Shown here in pieces: positions 1 to 8,810 of a DNA stretch of 64,000 nt. This stretch comes from Vulcanimicrobiota bacterium. Its GTDB lineage: Bacteria; Pseudomonadota; Gammaproteobacteria; Xanthomonadales; Rhodanobacteraceae. The stretch is taken from contig CAJCJD010000008.1 in the NCBI GenBank assembly GCA_903970555.1, positions 1 through 64,000 on the forward strand, in the 5' to 3' direction. How positions within the stretch are numbered: position 1 is the first letter of the stretch; every line of letters begins with the position of its first letter. The notes below the pieces were generated by a model. The model saw only the letters and a list, made by a program, of their open reading frames with translations. It was not told the origin of the DNA and ran no database searches. The position numbers and the translations under genes are program-made.

Positions 1-2261
1 TCGGCGGTGGTGGCGGCTGGATCGTTGGTCTTAGCGAGAAAGACAGCAGCCCCTTCAATCAGCCTGTGATGGCCGGCATCGGCGGCAACATTGACCTCAC
101 ACTCGGAGGCACCATCAGCACTACCGGCGACGGCGCCTACGGCGTGTTGGCACAAAGCATCGGTGGCGGCGGCATCCTCGGCGGCAACCTTGCGTCGGCG
201 ACCACGCCGGAGCTGTTTCCGCACGACTTTTTCGGTGAGGGCAGCGCCACGCGCGATGGTGCCGGCGGCAATATTGTCATCAACAATAGCGGTTCGATCA
301 TCACCACGGGCAAGAATGCGCACGCCATCTTTGCGCAAAGCGTGGGCGGTGGCGGAGGTCTCTGGGCCACCACTGGCGGCAATGTATTCATGGGTTCGGT
401 CGGCGGCGAGGGCGATGCTGGTTCCATCAACATCAGCAACAGCGGCACAGTCCAGGCCAAGGGCCAGGGCGCCAGTGCGATCTACGTCAATGCGCAGGGA
501 GCAGACAACCACTCGCTCGTAGCGATCAACAACGGTAGCACCGGTGTGATCTGGGGCAACAGTTCGGCACCTGCCATCATGCTGACCGGCGGCAACAAGA
601 ACGGCGATGGCAATGTGGTCAACAGCGGCTTCATCGCCAACACGAATGGCACCGCCGTTTCGGCACCCAACGGGTTCGCGACGGTCACCAACAATGCCGG
701 TGCGCAGCTTTACGGCAACGTCGAGCTTGGCTCCTCCGGCTCGCTGACCAACAACGGATACTGGGGCACCAATGACCACAGTACCGGCACAGTGACCAAT
801 GCGGGCACGCTGGATATTTACGGCGCCAACTACAACAGCATTGCCACGAGCACGCTGAACGGGTCACTCACCAACAGCGGCACGATTCAAACGTCCATCG
901 ACTTCTACAACAAACAGGCTTCCAGCTTGAACGTGCTCGGCACGGTAACACTCGCTGCTGGCACGTCGTTCTACATCAGACCAACGCTGCTTGCTCCCAA
1001 TGCAGTGACTGTGATCAATTCCAACGGACTTTCGATGCCCTCCGGTGCCAGCGCCACCGACACCGGCGGCAATTACCTGTTCAACTACACGATGGCGATA
1101 TCCAACGAACAGGCACTGTCGTTCCAGGCACGCTCCAACGGCTTCAACACAGTCGCCACCAAGGCAGGGGGCAATAGCAACGAGCTTGGCTTAGCCACGC
1201 AGCTGGATCAGACGTGGCTCGGCAATAACTTTTCTGCCTCGCAAGCCAAGGTTTATGCGGGTCTTTCGCAACTCAGTTCCGGTACGCAGTACCTCAGTGC
1301 ACTGGACAACCTCAGCAATGAAGGCACGCAGGCAGCAAGCGTTGCGCATGTGGTCGCCAGCAACGCCTTCGTCGAACGCATGAACAGCTGTCCACGCTTC
1401 GAAGACGGCGCGCAGTTCCAGAGCGAGCACGATTGCATGTGGGGACGCGTGATCGCCAACGATGGCGACCGCGACGCGTCGGGCGAAAGTGTGGGCTATC
1501 ACCAGAACGGCCAGGTGTTTCAGGTCGGCGGCCAGAAGGAGGTGGCGCAGGATTGGTTCGTCGGCGGATCGGTGTCGGCGGACAACAGCGATCTGGACAC
1601 CCGCTCCGTGTCCAGCTCGGTCGACGGTCACGGCTGGACGGCCGGCATCGTGGTCAAGCACCAGATGGGCAACTGGCTCGTGTCGACGGCGCTTGAAGGC
1701 GGTGAGATGTCGTACGACTCCACGCGTCAGGCTCAACTTCCGGGCATGGGCGGCACAGCACAGGCGTCGTTCAACGTGAGCCATTGGGGCCTGCATTCGC
1801 GTATCAGTAAACAGTTCGCGTTCCAGAACTGGTATCTGAAACCCTACGTCGACCTGCATGCCACTCACATTCAATCAGACGGCTATACCGAGCACGGTGC
1901 TGGCGCGCTTGACCTGACGGCCGCGCCATCCAGCACCAATGTGTTTGGTGCTTCACCGATGATCGAAGCGGGCCGCAAGTTTGCATTCCACAACGGCATG
2001 ACGTTGCAGATCTACGGCGGCGTTGGCGGCACGTTCTACAGCCAGGGCAACCTGGGTGCGGGCATGCAATTTGCCGAAGGTTCGCCGAACGCTGGCTGGT
2101 TCCACATCACCAGCGATCTGCCGCAGGATCGCTTCAAGACCACGGCAGGTATGGACTGGAAGGCAAACGATCGATGGGATTTCCGTCTCGAATACAGCAG
2201 CGAATTCGCCAATCACTTCCAATCCAGCACAGGATCACTCAAAGCGACATATAAGTTTTGA
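1..2261 (+). CDS. Autotransporter (type Va), C-terminal part with beta-barrel; 5' end outside window
   Basis: The frame is open from base 3, so the true start lies upstream; about 752 codons are visible. The product is the end of a surface autotransporter: a secreted passenger followed by an outer-membrane translocator barrel. The passenger part is rich in Gly, Asn, Ser and Thr and repeats a glycine-run motif (GGGGGW at the window edge, SIGGGG near base 157, SVGGGGG near 337), as in beta-helical adhesin-like passengers. Two cysteines (codons at 1389 and 1434) bracket the linker just before the barrel. The barrel starts near base 1440 (WGRV), is about 270 residues long and ends in Tyr-Lys-Phe, the C-terminal aromatic signature read by the BAM machinery. 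The family call is firm; the ligand or function of the passenger cannot be told. Confidence 0.9.
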   Translation, partial: GGGGGWIVGLSEKDSSPFNQPVMAGIGGNIDLTLGGTISTTGDGAYGVLAQSIGGGGILGGNLASATTPELFPHDFFGEGSATRDGAGGNIVINNSGSIITTGKNAHAIFAQSVGGGGGLWATTGGNVFMGSVGGEGDAGSINISNSGTVQAKGQGASAIYVNAQGADNHSLVAINNGSTGVIWGNSSAPAIMLTGGNKNGDGNVVNSGFIANTNGTAVSAPNGFATVTNNAGAQLYGNVELGSSGSLTNNGYWGTNDHSTGTVTNAGTLDIYGANYNSIATSTLNGSLTNSGTIQTSIDFYNKQASSLNVLGTVTLAAGTSFYIRPTLLAPNAVTVINSNGLSMPSGASATDTGGNYLFNYTMAISNEQALSFQARSNGFNTVATKAGGNSNELGLATQLDQTWLGNNFSASQAKVYAGLSQLSSGTQYLSALDNLSNEGTQAASVAHVVASNAFVERMNSCPRFEDGAQFQSEHDCMWGRVIANDGDRDASGESVGYHQNGQVFQVGGQKEVAQDWFVGGSVSADNSDLDTRSVSSSVDGHGWTAGIVVKHQMGNWLVSTALEGGEMSYDSTRQAQLPGMGGTAQASFNVSHWGLHSRISKQFAFQNWYLKPYVDLHATHIQSDGYTEHGAGALDLTAAPSSTNVFGASPMIEAGRKFAFHNGMTLQIYGGVGGTFYSQGNLGAGMQFAEGSPNAGWFHITSDLPQDRFKTTAGMDWKANDRWDFRLEYSSEFANHFQSSTGSLKATYKF

Positions 2262-2379
2262 TGATCGGACCATGCAGGCTGCGGCTCCTGTAGCAGCGCC
2301 ACGAGCCGATGCAACGACCGGATAGAAAGTCGAGCTGACAGCCTCGCTGCACGGCTCGGGCGGGCGACATAGCGGTAGC

Positions 2380-2403
2380 GTCTGCTTTGGGTCGTTAGCG
2401 GAC
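2380..2403. repeat. Small palindromic intergenic element
   Basis: GTCTGCT (2380-2386) and AGCGGAC (2397-2403) form a 7-bp stem with one G:T pair around a 10-base loop. It lies between the convergent autotransporter and membrane-protein genes. It could act as a terminator, although no T run follows, or be a dispersed repeat. Only one copy was noticed in this window. Confidence 0.35.
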
Positions 2404-2427
2404 GTGACGAGGAGGTCTAAAAAATAC

Positions 2428-3135
2428 TTAACTGTGACTGTTGAGCCACGCAACCGTGCAAGCGAGTGCAATCAGCGGAATGCCAATGATTAGAATGTAT
2501 TTGAGATGTCTATTCATATCCCGAAAGCGTTTCGGGCCTTTGCTGTCGATCCAGTGTTCAGAACCGCTGTTTATTGCTTCGTACCACTTGCCCGACTGAT
2601 CCCATTTGAACAATGTCACTTGAGGGGAACGAGTGCGCAACATCAATTGAGATAGAAACGATTCGAAATCTTGTAGCGAGCCACCGAGCTTTACCAATAA
2701 ATGGTCGTCTTCACCGAACAACATGAGATCCGTTGCCTGCCCCCTTAGAACAGCGATTTGCGCAACGCTCGTAAGAGAAATGATTTTTTTTCTAAATGGC
2801 GATGTGATGGTGAGCAAGCGATCGTCGATTTGAATGCGATAACGATCAAAATAAAAATAAGCGAATAAAATCAACGCCAAAATGCACGTCCAAAAGATGC
2901 TGAAGGCGAGAACATTAGGGACGCTGGCTTTATCTTGAGGCGACATCGTCGAAAATATGAAAATGCCCATCGCACCGTAGACGGGAAGCGCACCGAGAAG
3001 GAACCAACAAACACGTTTCGGATAGCGATAAGTGGCAACTTCACCGATCTCTTGATGACCAGAGCCAGCTAATAAAAGCGGCATCAGGATCGCCAAGGTC
3101 AAGCTAGTTAGCATGTATGTCATCCCTGTGAACAT
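2428..3135 (-). CDS. Orphan membrane protein with a PH-like central domain
   Basis: 235 residues from the ATG at 3135. That start is preferred over an upstream in-frame one because AAGGAAG lies about 8 bases before it. Hydrophobic segments are visible at about residues 5-25, 40-60, 75-96 and, near the C terminus, 212-231. Between the third and fourth lies a soluble part opening with YRIQIDDRLLTITSPF, which resembles the bacterial PH-like domain found in small membrane proteins. No enzymatic motif is visible and the function is unknown. The gene is clearly more AT-rich than its neighbours and stands alone between an autotransporter and an empty stretch, which suggests recent acquisition. It shares a general plan (TM segments plus a short PH-like strand region) with the last gene of the window, but no close sequence identity is evident. 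Confidence 0.6.
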   Translation of the reverse strand: MFTGMTYMLTSLTLAILMPLLLAGSGHQEIGEVATYRYPKRVCWFLLGALPVYGAMGIFIFSTMSPQDKASVPNVLAFSIFWTCILALILFAYFYFDRYRIQIDDRLLTITSPFRKKIISLTSVAQIAVLRGQATDLMLFGEDDHLLVKLGGSLQDFESFLSQLMLRTRSPQVTLFKWDQSGKWYEAINSGSEHWIDSKGPKRFRDMNRHLKYILIIGIPLIALACTVAWLNSHS

Positions 3136-3650
3136 GATCACAACTTCCTTAGCTCTTAGGTTACAAATCGGGTTGAGGTCAAAACAAAAATCGGCTTTAT
3201 GCGCGGCTGGTATAAATAGCTCAAAGACGTATGACCCGGTTCGGGTCGGTGGATGACGACGCACTTTCGCGGCAGAGTTAACGTCTCAACGTCGCGCACT
3301 CCATTCTTCCCAAGGCACTAGATCGGTGATCTCAGGCAAAGCTTGAGAAGCCTGACCGGTCAGTCCATAAACCTCAATGCCTCCTAGCCGTGGACTTGGC
3401 GACTCGAAGTGCGTGGGAGGCCAATCTCCTAACTTGCATCGACCGGATACGAGAGCCAACCTCTGCAACGGAGGACGTTTAACGCGCAGGGGTGGCCTTA
3501 TTGCGAGCGCTGATCAGCGCCGGCAAAGCCACCTGTCGAACCTTTGCCCACGCTGGGCATGCGCAGTTTAGGTTCGGAGCGGCAGAGGAGCTACGCGCGA
3601 TTTGCGCCCGAGGCGTCATCCGCTTGTAAATCACCCACACGCGCCTTACA
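3136..3650. other. 515-base stretch without a supported gene
   Basis: Short open frames exist on both strands (for example about 60 codons on the minus strand at 3286-3468 and at 3479-3661). None has a recognisable product, and no convincing ribosome binding site was noted for them. The stretch may contain decayed sequence. It ends at the palindromic operator of the downstream ArsR-type gene. Confidence 0.4.
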
Positions 3651-3668
3651 GTGAACCACATGGTTCAC
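3651..3668. promoter_or_regulatory. Perfect palindrome overlapping the ArsR-family start codon, probable operator
   Basis: GTGAACCA, a CA spacer, then TGGTTCAC: two 8-base arms that are exact reverse complements. The ATG at 3660 lies inside the palindrome and a possible GTG start is its first codon. ArsR-family dimers bind short inverted repeats of this size, so the downstream regulator probably represses itself here. The position implies either a leaderless or very short-leader transcript, or block of elongation and initiation at the start codon. The palindrome is seen directly; the binding is inference. Confidence 0.65.
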
Positions 3669-4022
3669 TATCAAGCCCGCCTCGACACAACGTTCGCCGC
3701 GCTCTCCGATGTCACCCGACGCGGCGTACTGGAGCAGCTCGGAGGTTCAGACGCCTCAATCAGCGACCTTGCCCAAAGGTTTCACATGACCCTCACGGGC
3801 ATGAAGAAGCACGTCAGCATCTTGGAGCAGGCGGGGCTCGTGAGCACGGAGAAGGTCGGGCGCGTTCGAACCTGCAAGCTCGGACAGCGCCGGCTGGAAG
3901 AAGAGGCCGCTTGGATCGAGCAACACCGCCAACTCTGGAGCGCACGCTTCGATGCGCTGGATGAGCTTGTCGAACACCTGAAACGCAAGGAGAAGGCAGA
4001 TGCCCAACGAAAAAGAAGGTAG
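3660..4022 (+). CDS. ArsR/SmtB-family winged-helix transcriptional regulator
   Basis: 120 residues from ATG 3660; a GTG at 3651 would add three residues. The N-terminal half carries the ArsR-type pattern FAALSDVTRRGVLEQL, followed by the helix-turn-helix region around SISDLAQRFHMT. There is no CxC metal-binding motif, so it belongs to the non-metal group commonly paired with AHSA1/SRPBCC proteins. The next gene overlaps its 3' end by 23 bases and is exactly such a partner, so the two form one transcription and translation unit. The start codon is embedded in a perfect palindrome that is the likely self-operator. The inducing signal is unknown. Confidence 0.85.
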   Translation: MVHYQARLDTTFAALSDVTRRGVLEQLGGSDASISDLAQRFHMTLTGMKKHVSILEQAGLVSTEKVGRVRTCKLGQRRLEEEAAWIEQHRQLWSARFDALDELVEHLKRKEKADAQRKRR

Positions 4023-4500
4023 TTCCGCCGTCATGAACCGCACCGTCGTGGAACGCAAGTCCGACCGCGAACTCGTCGTGAGGCGAACGTTCAATGCCCC
4101 CGCGCACATCGTCTTTGAAGCGTGGAGCAAACCCGAATTGTTCAAGCAGTGGTGGGTTCCGAAGTCGGTGGGCATGTCGCTGGTCTCGTGCGACATGGAC
4201 ATTCGCACCGGGGGCACGTATCGCCTCGTGTTCAGCCATCCGGCGTTCGATCAACCGATGGCGTTCTTCGGCACGTACAAAGAAGTAACGCCGCACAAGC
4301 GCCTTGTATGGACGAACGAAGATAGCGATCAGGGCGCCCTGACCACGGTGACGTTCGAAGAACATGACGGCAAGACGCTGGTTACCTTCCACGAACTCTA
4401 CCCCACAACAGCGGCCCTCGAGGAAGCACTCGCCGGTTCGGCAGAAGGCCTGCCCGAACAGTTCGCGCAACTGGATGAGTTGCTTGCAGGCAGATCGTGA
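4000..4500 (+). CDS. SRPBCC (AHSA1/activator of Hsp90 ATPase-like) domain protein
   Basis: 166 residues, a single START-like helix-grip domain. Typical family strings are visible: RTFNAPAHIVFEAWSKPELF at about 28-47, a KQWWVP segment directly after it, the MDIRTGGTYR strand, and VTFEEHDGKT in the second half. Such proteins bind small hydrophobic ligands; the ligand here is unknown. The ATG at 4000 is preferred because AAGGAGAAGG lies just upstream; another ATG exists at 4033. The gene overlaps the ArsR regulator by 23 bases, which points to translational coupling and to control by that regulator's operator. Confidence 0.85.
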   Translation: MPNEKEGSSAVMNRTVVERKSDRELVVRRTFNAPAHIVFEAWSKPELFKQWWVPKSVGMSLVSCDMDIRTGGTYRLVFSHPAFDQPMAFFGTYKEVTPHKRLVWTNEDSDQGALTTVTFEEHDGKTLVTFHELYPTTAALEEALAGSAEGLPEQFAQLDELLAGRS

Positions 4501-4594
4501 CCATACCGACCGCGGCCACCGGCGTATGAAAGCGGCGGCGATGAAACATATGATCGCCGCCGCGCTGGTCAGTTAGGTGTCACGTGAGGACAAT

Positions 4595-5479
4595 ATGCTC
4601 AGACGCGATTTCCTGAAGACTGCCATGGCGACCGCAGTGCTGACTGCGGTCCTTCCTGTTCAAGCCAAGGAGACTCTCTCCATGTCGAACGAGCATTTTG
4701 CCGACGTCAATGGTCAGCATCTCTTTTACAGCGTGCATGGCGCCGGCAAGCCGCTCATTCTTCTCCACGGTGGCATCAACCCAGACAGCTTCGGGAGCAA
4801 TCTGGCCGAACTGGCCAAGGGCCGGCAGGTGATCGCCGTCCATCTCCAGGCACATGGGCGCACGCCCGACACTGACAGGCCACTACGCAGTGAAACGATG
4901 GGCGACGACATCGCTGCGCTGATCGGCCATCTGAACCTCGGCAAGGCCGACGTCATGGGCTACTCGCTGGGCGCCAGCGTCGCACTGCAGACCGCTATCC
5001 GCCATCCGGACATGGTCGACCGGCTCGTGCTCGTGTCCGCAGCGATGAGGCAGGACGGCTTTTATCCGGAGGGGGTGGCGGCCTTCAAACAGTTGGAGAA
5101 CAACGCTGCCACGCTCGGCCCAAGCGTCAAGGCATCGCCGTTGGGGCAGGCCTATCCCGATGTCAATTGGACCAACCTCTTCAGGAAGGTCGGTGACCTG
5201 ACCAAACGCCCCTTCGACTGGAGCGCCGACGTCGCCAAGCTTCACACACGCACACTGCTTGTCTTTGCCGACGCTGACGCCATCCGGCCCGAACACATGG
5301 TCGAGTTCTGGAAGGCGTTGGGAGGCGGCCAGCGCGATGCCGGAATCGATGGCTCCCTGCGGCCCGCAAACCAGCTCGCAATCGTGCCGAACACCACCCA
5401 CTACACGCTCCCCGTCGATCCGATGCTGCCGGAGATCGTCGAACGCTTACTCGGCGCTGCATCGAAGACAGTAGGTTAG
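4595..5479 (+). CDS. Alpha/beta hydrolase with Tat signal peptide
   Basis: 294 residues from ATG 4595, which has GAGGA upstream; a GTG at 4577 would add six residues before the signal. The N terminus LRRDFLK followed by a hydrophobic run and VQA-KE is a twin-arginine signal, so the enzyme is probably exported folded to the periplasm. The hydrolase core shows an oxyanion-type LLHGG at 56-60, the nucleophile elbow GYSLG with Ser124, a candidate acid at Asp226 or Asp228, and His269. The substrate is unknown. Many relatives are annotated as esterase or lactonase; nothing here decides between them. It stands about 95 bases after the SRPBCC gene and may be co-transcribed with it. Confidence 0.85.
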   Translation: MLRRDFLKTAMATAVLTAVLPVQAKETLSMSNEHFADVNGQHLFYSVHGAGKPLILLHGGINPDSFGSNLAELAKGRQVIAVHLQAHGRTPDTDRPLRSETMGDDIAALIGHLNLGKADVMGYSLGASVALQTAIRHPDMVDRLVLVSAAMRQDGFYPEGVAAFKQLENNAATLGPSVKASPLGQAYPDVNWTNLFRKVGDLTKRPFDWSADVAKLHTRTLLVFADADAIRPEHMVEFWKALGGGQRDAGIDGSLRPANQLAIVPNTTHYTLPVDPMLPEIVERLLGAASKTVG

Positions 5480-5800
5480 GGGCCGCGAAGCGCTCACGGA
5501 GCTATCAGGGCGCGGGAGAGTTGTGTGTGCTTTGTGCTTTGAGCAATCGGACATGCCATCGCAGATACGTGATGGTAATGGATGAGGATCGCGATGTTCT
5601 CGTGCACCGGGGTGCCGCGACTGGCAAGTCGGAAATCTTCGTGACTGCCAGACGAAGTTGCGTCCAGATGCGGACGCCGGGTCGGGGTGACCCGCGCCGG
5701 TTTGAAGTGAACATGCCTTCCAGCTCTCGCTAGTCGTCGATCAGCTCTGGACGCTATTAACTGTAATCCGCCAAGGTGCGCTTCCATGCGGTTGCTCTAC
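5480..5800. other. 321-base stretch without an intact gene; possible transposase scrap
   Basis: A 70-codon plus-strand frame (5521-5733) contains YVMVMDEDRDVLVHR, which weakly resembles the N-terminal RNase H-like strand of IS110-family transposases. The similarity ends after about 20 residues, and no terminal repeats or further domains follow. It may be a decayed insertion-sequence fragment beside the broken hydrolase gene that follows. Low certainty. Confidence 0.25.
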
Positions 5801-6184
5801 TCAATGGCTGACCAGTATGGATTTGGGCAGACAATCTGACCACGCATAGACGACCGCAAGGCTTCTCAGTACCTCTGTAGTGATCTGATCGGCTCCATCT
5901 CCCTTTGCATTCGTCATGACAATCGCTCCCTCTCCAATGTCGCGATACCTAACGTATTGAGCTCGGAAACCCTCATCTACGCCGTCATGCCAGAGACGGG
6001 GGTGTTGTTTGGAGCCAGCGGTTACAACACCAAGATCGTAATCTTCCTTAATGGGCGTAACCATTTTGGCAGCCATATCTTCATCAACAATAGGATTTGC
6101 TGCTGCGTGCAAAGAGCGTTGCAGTTCCAGCACGAATCGCGCGAGATCAGTTGCGGATCGGCGAAAAGCATATTTGCCAGTCAT
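5801..6184 (-). pseudogene. 3' remnant of a class C beta-lactamase-family serine hydrolase
   Basis: 127 codons. The product matches only the C-terminal portion of penicillin-binding-protein-like serine hydrolases: SATDLARFVLELQRS, MVTPIKEDYDLG, then WHDGVDEGFRAQYV, which corresponds to the region around the KTG-equivalent HxG box, and IVMTNAKGDG near the end. The N-terminal two thirds, including the SxxK and YxN motifs, are absent. A TGA stop lies immediately before the first ATG, so the frame does not extend upstream. No intact start region was found in the 220 bases upstream. The fragment is therefore a decayed gene, probably left by an indel or rearrangement, and not a functional enzyme. 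Confidence 0.75.
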
Positions 6185-6330
6185 TCACTAAACATGTCCA
6201 AACTCGGACAGTTGCGCTTTAACCGTGTCTACTTGGCGCCAAACCGCCGACTCCGCCGTTTTTATCTTTCAGGAATCAAATATATATGGGGCTGAAATCG
6301 CTTCCGAACGCCGACACCCCGGTGGCACGC

Positions 6331-6373
6331 AAAAAGACATCGCCCTGCCGATATTTCTATCGACAGGGCGATG
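6331..6373 (-). terminator. Rho-independent terminator after the pirin gene
   Basis: CATCGCCCTG (6338-6347) pairs with CAGGGCGATG (6364-6373). Read on the minus strand the stem is followed by TCTTTTT, the classical T run. It lies 31 bases after the pirin stop codon. Confidence 0.8.
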
Positions 6374-6404
6374 AGTTAGCTGAAACGCTGGGCGCTGCAG
6401 ACGA

Positions 6405-7238
6405 TTAGAACTTGCCGGCGCGGAAGTCAGCGATCGCTTCGTGGATCTGCTCCGGCGTGTTCATCACGAACGGGCCGTAGCGCGCAACGGGCTCCTGTAA
6501 GGGTTTCCCGGCCACCAGCAGCACGCGAGCGGCGGTTTCGCGGCCGGCGATCCTTACGCTATCGCCCTTGGATAGCACCGCCAGTTCGCTACGCGCGAGC
6601 TTTTCGCCGGCCACCTGGGCGTCGCTGCCATCGAACACATAGGCAAACGCGTGATGGCCTTCCGGGAGCGGAATTTCCACGCCGGCGCCTGCTTCCAGGG
6701 CGATATCCAGGTAAATCGGCGCGGTGACAATGCCCGAAACCGGACCCACAGCGTCAGCTAGCGTGCCGGCGATGACCTTCACCGTCACTCCGTTGGCCGG
6801 ATGCACCACCGGAATCCGCTCCGGACCGATGTCCTGATAGCGCGGGTCGCTCATCTTATCCTTGGCCGGCAGGTTCACCCACAGCTGGAAGCCCCACATC
6901 AGGCCGTTTTCCTGCTGCGGCATCTCCGAATGCAGGATGCCGCGGCCGGCGGTCATCCATTGCACGCTGCCGGGCGTGAGGTCGCCGCGGTTGCCCTTGT
7001 TGTCGCCGTGCTGCATGTGGCCGGCGAGCATGTAAGTGACGGTTTCGAAGCCGCGATGCGGATGCTCCGGGAAGCCGGCGATGTAATCGCCTGCTTGGTC
7101 GGAACGAAATTCGTCCAGCAACAGGAACGGATCGAGCATGTCCAGGCCCGGCTGGCCGATGATGCGCTTAAGCTTTACGCCCGCGCCATCGGAGGTATCG
7201 GTGCCGCGAATGCGGCGGAGAATGCTGCGCTCGGTCAT
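6405..7238 (-). CDS. Pirin family protein (cupin, quercetinase-like)
   Basis: 277 residues. Pirins are bicupins; bacterial members such as YhhW show quercetin 2,3-dioxygenase activity in vitro, but their cellular role is mostly unsettled. The N-terminal cupin carries the metal ligands in the expected places: His59 and His61 in HPHRGFETV, His103 and Glu105 in ILHSEMP. The C-terminal pirin domain starts near residue 165. The gene stands 115 bases downstream of yecA on the same strand and has its own good terminator. Cytoplasmic; no signal sequence. Confidence 0.9.
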   Translation of the reverse strand: MTERSILRRIRGTDTSDGAGVKLKRIIGQPGLDMLDPFLLLDEFRSDQAGDYIAGFPEHPHRGFETVTYMLAGHMQHGDNKGNRGDLTPGSVQWMTAGRGILHSEMPQQENGLMWGFQLWVNLPAKDKMSDPRYQDIGPERIPVVHPANGVTVKVIAGTLADAVGPVSGIVTAPIYLDIALEAGAGVEIPLPEGHHAFAYVFDGSDAQVAGEKLARSELAVLSKGDSVRIAGRETAARVLLVAGKPLQEPVARYGPFVMNTPEQIHEAIADFRAGKF

Positions 7239-7353
7239 GGCTTGCTCCGGTAAAGAGAACTAGCGCTCATGATGGTTGCTGTCCGGTGCACGCCCAAGTG
7301 AGGCAATGCGAACGGACTGTTTCCCGAATCAGCAGAGCGCCTGGAGCGCCCCG

Positions 7354-8031
7354 CTAATGAACCCAATGACCACTGCGTTGACGCGGTGGCGCGGGTTGTT
7401 CGTTTTTCGCTTCCGTCACATGGCTAAGCGCATCGAGTTCCGCTTCGGTAGCCGGATTTTCAGACCAGTAGTGATTCACCGCGATTAGCACGGCCGGAAG
7501 CTGTGCCAGGCATTCGTCGTATTCGTCGTCGCTGAGCTTCTCGAATTCCGCTTCGGCGCTGAGGATGCCTTCGTCGACTGCCAGCGCCATTACCGGGCCT
7601 AGCAATTCCATCAGGGTTGGATCGTCGGCAAGGCGTTTTTCCCACAGGCCGGCACGCAGGTCGATGCCACGGCTGAAGCCTTCGCACCAGCCAGCTGCCG
7701 ATAACACCGGGCCCGCTTCGGTATCGACTTCGCCGAGGATGGGTTCGTAGGCGTCGACGTCGAGTTCGGCGCTGATCGAATCGTTGAGCTTGGCCAGCAG
7801 GGCGAGCACGCGGTTGCCCTCGTCCTCATCGGTAAACGGCTCGTGCAGCACTTCGGGCAGCCATTCCTCGGGCAGCACGCGCATGGGCCCTACGGACAGC
7901 GCGGAGAGCAGTCCGTGCACGCCGTCCAGCAGCAGATGGCCATCCTGGGCGTGGGCCCGCAGATAGGTGTCTAGCTCCTCGAGCTCGTTGTCGTCCAGCG
8001 AACTGGGCCAATCGGTCTTGCTAGTTGTCAT
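7354..8031 (-). CDS. UPF0149 / YecA family protein
   Basis: 225 residues from ATG 8031. The UPF0149 fold is recognised by the acidic start (DDNELEELDTYL), the HGLLSALSVGP segment and the signature GWCEGFSRGI. The C terminus lacks the SEC-C metal-binding motif seen in some YecA proteins. The biochemical function is unknown. The start codon overlaps the stop codon of the exonuclease III gene (ATGA at 8028-8031 region), so the two are translationally coupled. The longer frame that opens at 8205 runs inside the exonuclease gene and is not the real start. Confidence 0.85.
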   Translation of the reverse strand: MTTSKTDWPSSLDDNELEELDTYLRAHAQDGHLLLDGVHGLLSALSVGPMRVLPEEWLPEVLHEPFTDEDEGNRVLALLAKLNDSISAELDVDAYEPILGEVDTEAGPVLSAAGWCEGFSRGIDLRAGLWEKRLADDPTLMELLGPVMALAVDEGILSAEAEFEKLSDDEYDECLAQLPAVLIAVNHYWSENPATEAELDALSHVTEAKNEQPAPPRQRSGHWVH

Positions 8032-8810
8032 CAGATATCCAGGTCCACCGTGACCGGGGTGTGATCGGAGGGTCGCTCCCAGCGCCGCGGTTCGCGGTCG
8101 ATGGCGGCGGCCTTTACCGAGGATTTCAGGGCATCGCCGAGCAGGATCAAGTCGATGCGCAAGCCCATGTTGCGCCGGAACGCGCCCTGCCGGTAGTCCC
8201 ACCAACTGTAATGGCCGCCGTCCTGTTCAAACAGCCGGAAGCTGTCATGCAGTCCCAGATCCGTAATGGATTTCAGGGCGGCCCGTTCAGGCGGCGAACA
8301 GAGCACTTCCTCGCCCCAGCCGGTGGGGTCGTAAACGTCGCGGTCGTCCGGCGCGATGTTGAAATCGCCCAGCACGACCAGGTTGGGATGGCGCTGGATT
8401 TCCTGCGCCAGAAACTCCCGCACCCGTTCTAGCCAGTGCAGCTTGTAGGTGTATTTCTCGTCGCCCACGGCCTTGCCGTTGACCACGTACAGATCGACCA
8501 CTCGCACGCCACCGATCGTGGCGGCCAGGATGCGCCGCTGCGGGTCGTCCAGGCCGGGAATGTCGGTCACGACATCGTCGAAGGTCAGCGCCGCATCGTT
8601 GCGCGCCAGGATCGCTACGCCGTTGTAGGTCTTCTGTCCGGAAAACACGGCTTGATACCCGGCCGCGGCGAGTTCGTCGACGGGAAACTTCGCGTCTTCC
8701 AGCTTGGTTTCCTGCAACGCCACCACGTCCGGCTGCGCATCGGCCAGCCACTGCGTGAGATGCGGTATGCGCACCTTGAGCGAATTCACGTTCCATGAAG
8801 CGATTTTCAT
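8031..8810 (-). CDS. xthA: Exodeoxyribonuclease III
   Basis: 259 residues from ATG 8810 (MKIASWNVNS). The enzyme cleaves at abasic sites and degrades 3' ends of duplex DNA in base excision repair. Family residues are in place: Asn7 in NVNS, Glu34 in LQETK, the YNGVAI strand, GDFNIAP with the Asp/Asn pair near 150, and the C-terminal SDHTPV with the catalytic His. Length equals the family norm of about 260-270. The gene is divergent from an S9 peptidase across a 200-base spacer and leads the xthA-yecA pair. Confidence 0.93.
   Translation of the reverse strand: MKIASWNVNSLKVRIPHLTQWLADAQPDVVALQETKLEDAKFPVDELAAAGYQAVFSGQKTYNGVAILARNDAALTFDDVVTDIPGLDDPQRRILAATIGGVRVVDLYVVNGKAVGDEKYTYKLHWLERVREFLAQEIQRHPNLVVLGDFNIAPDDRDVYDPTGWGEEVLCSPPERAALKSITDLGLHDSFRLFEQDGGHYSWWDYRQGAFRRNMGLRIDLILLGDALKSSVKAAAIDREPRRWERPSDHTPVTVDLDI

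Noticed and set aside
5521-5733. 70-codon frame as a real gene
   Set aside because: No ribosome site, no complete domain and only a weak transposase-like segment; kept as a possible scrap only.
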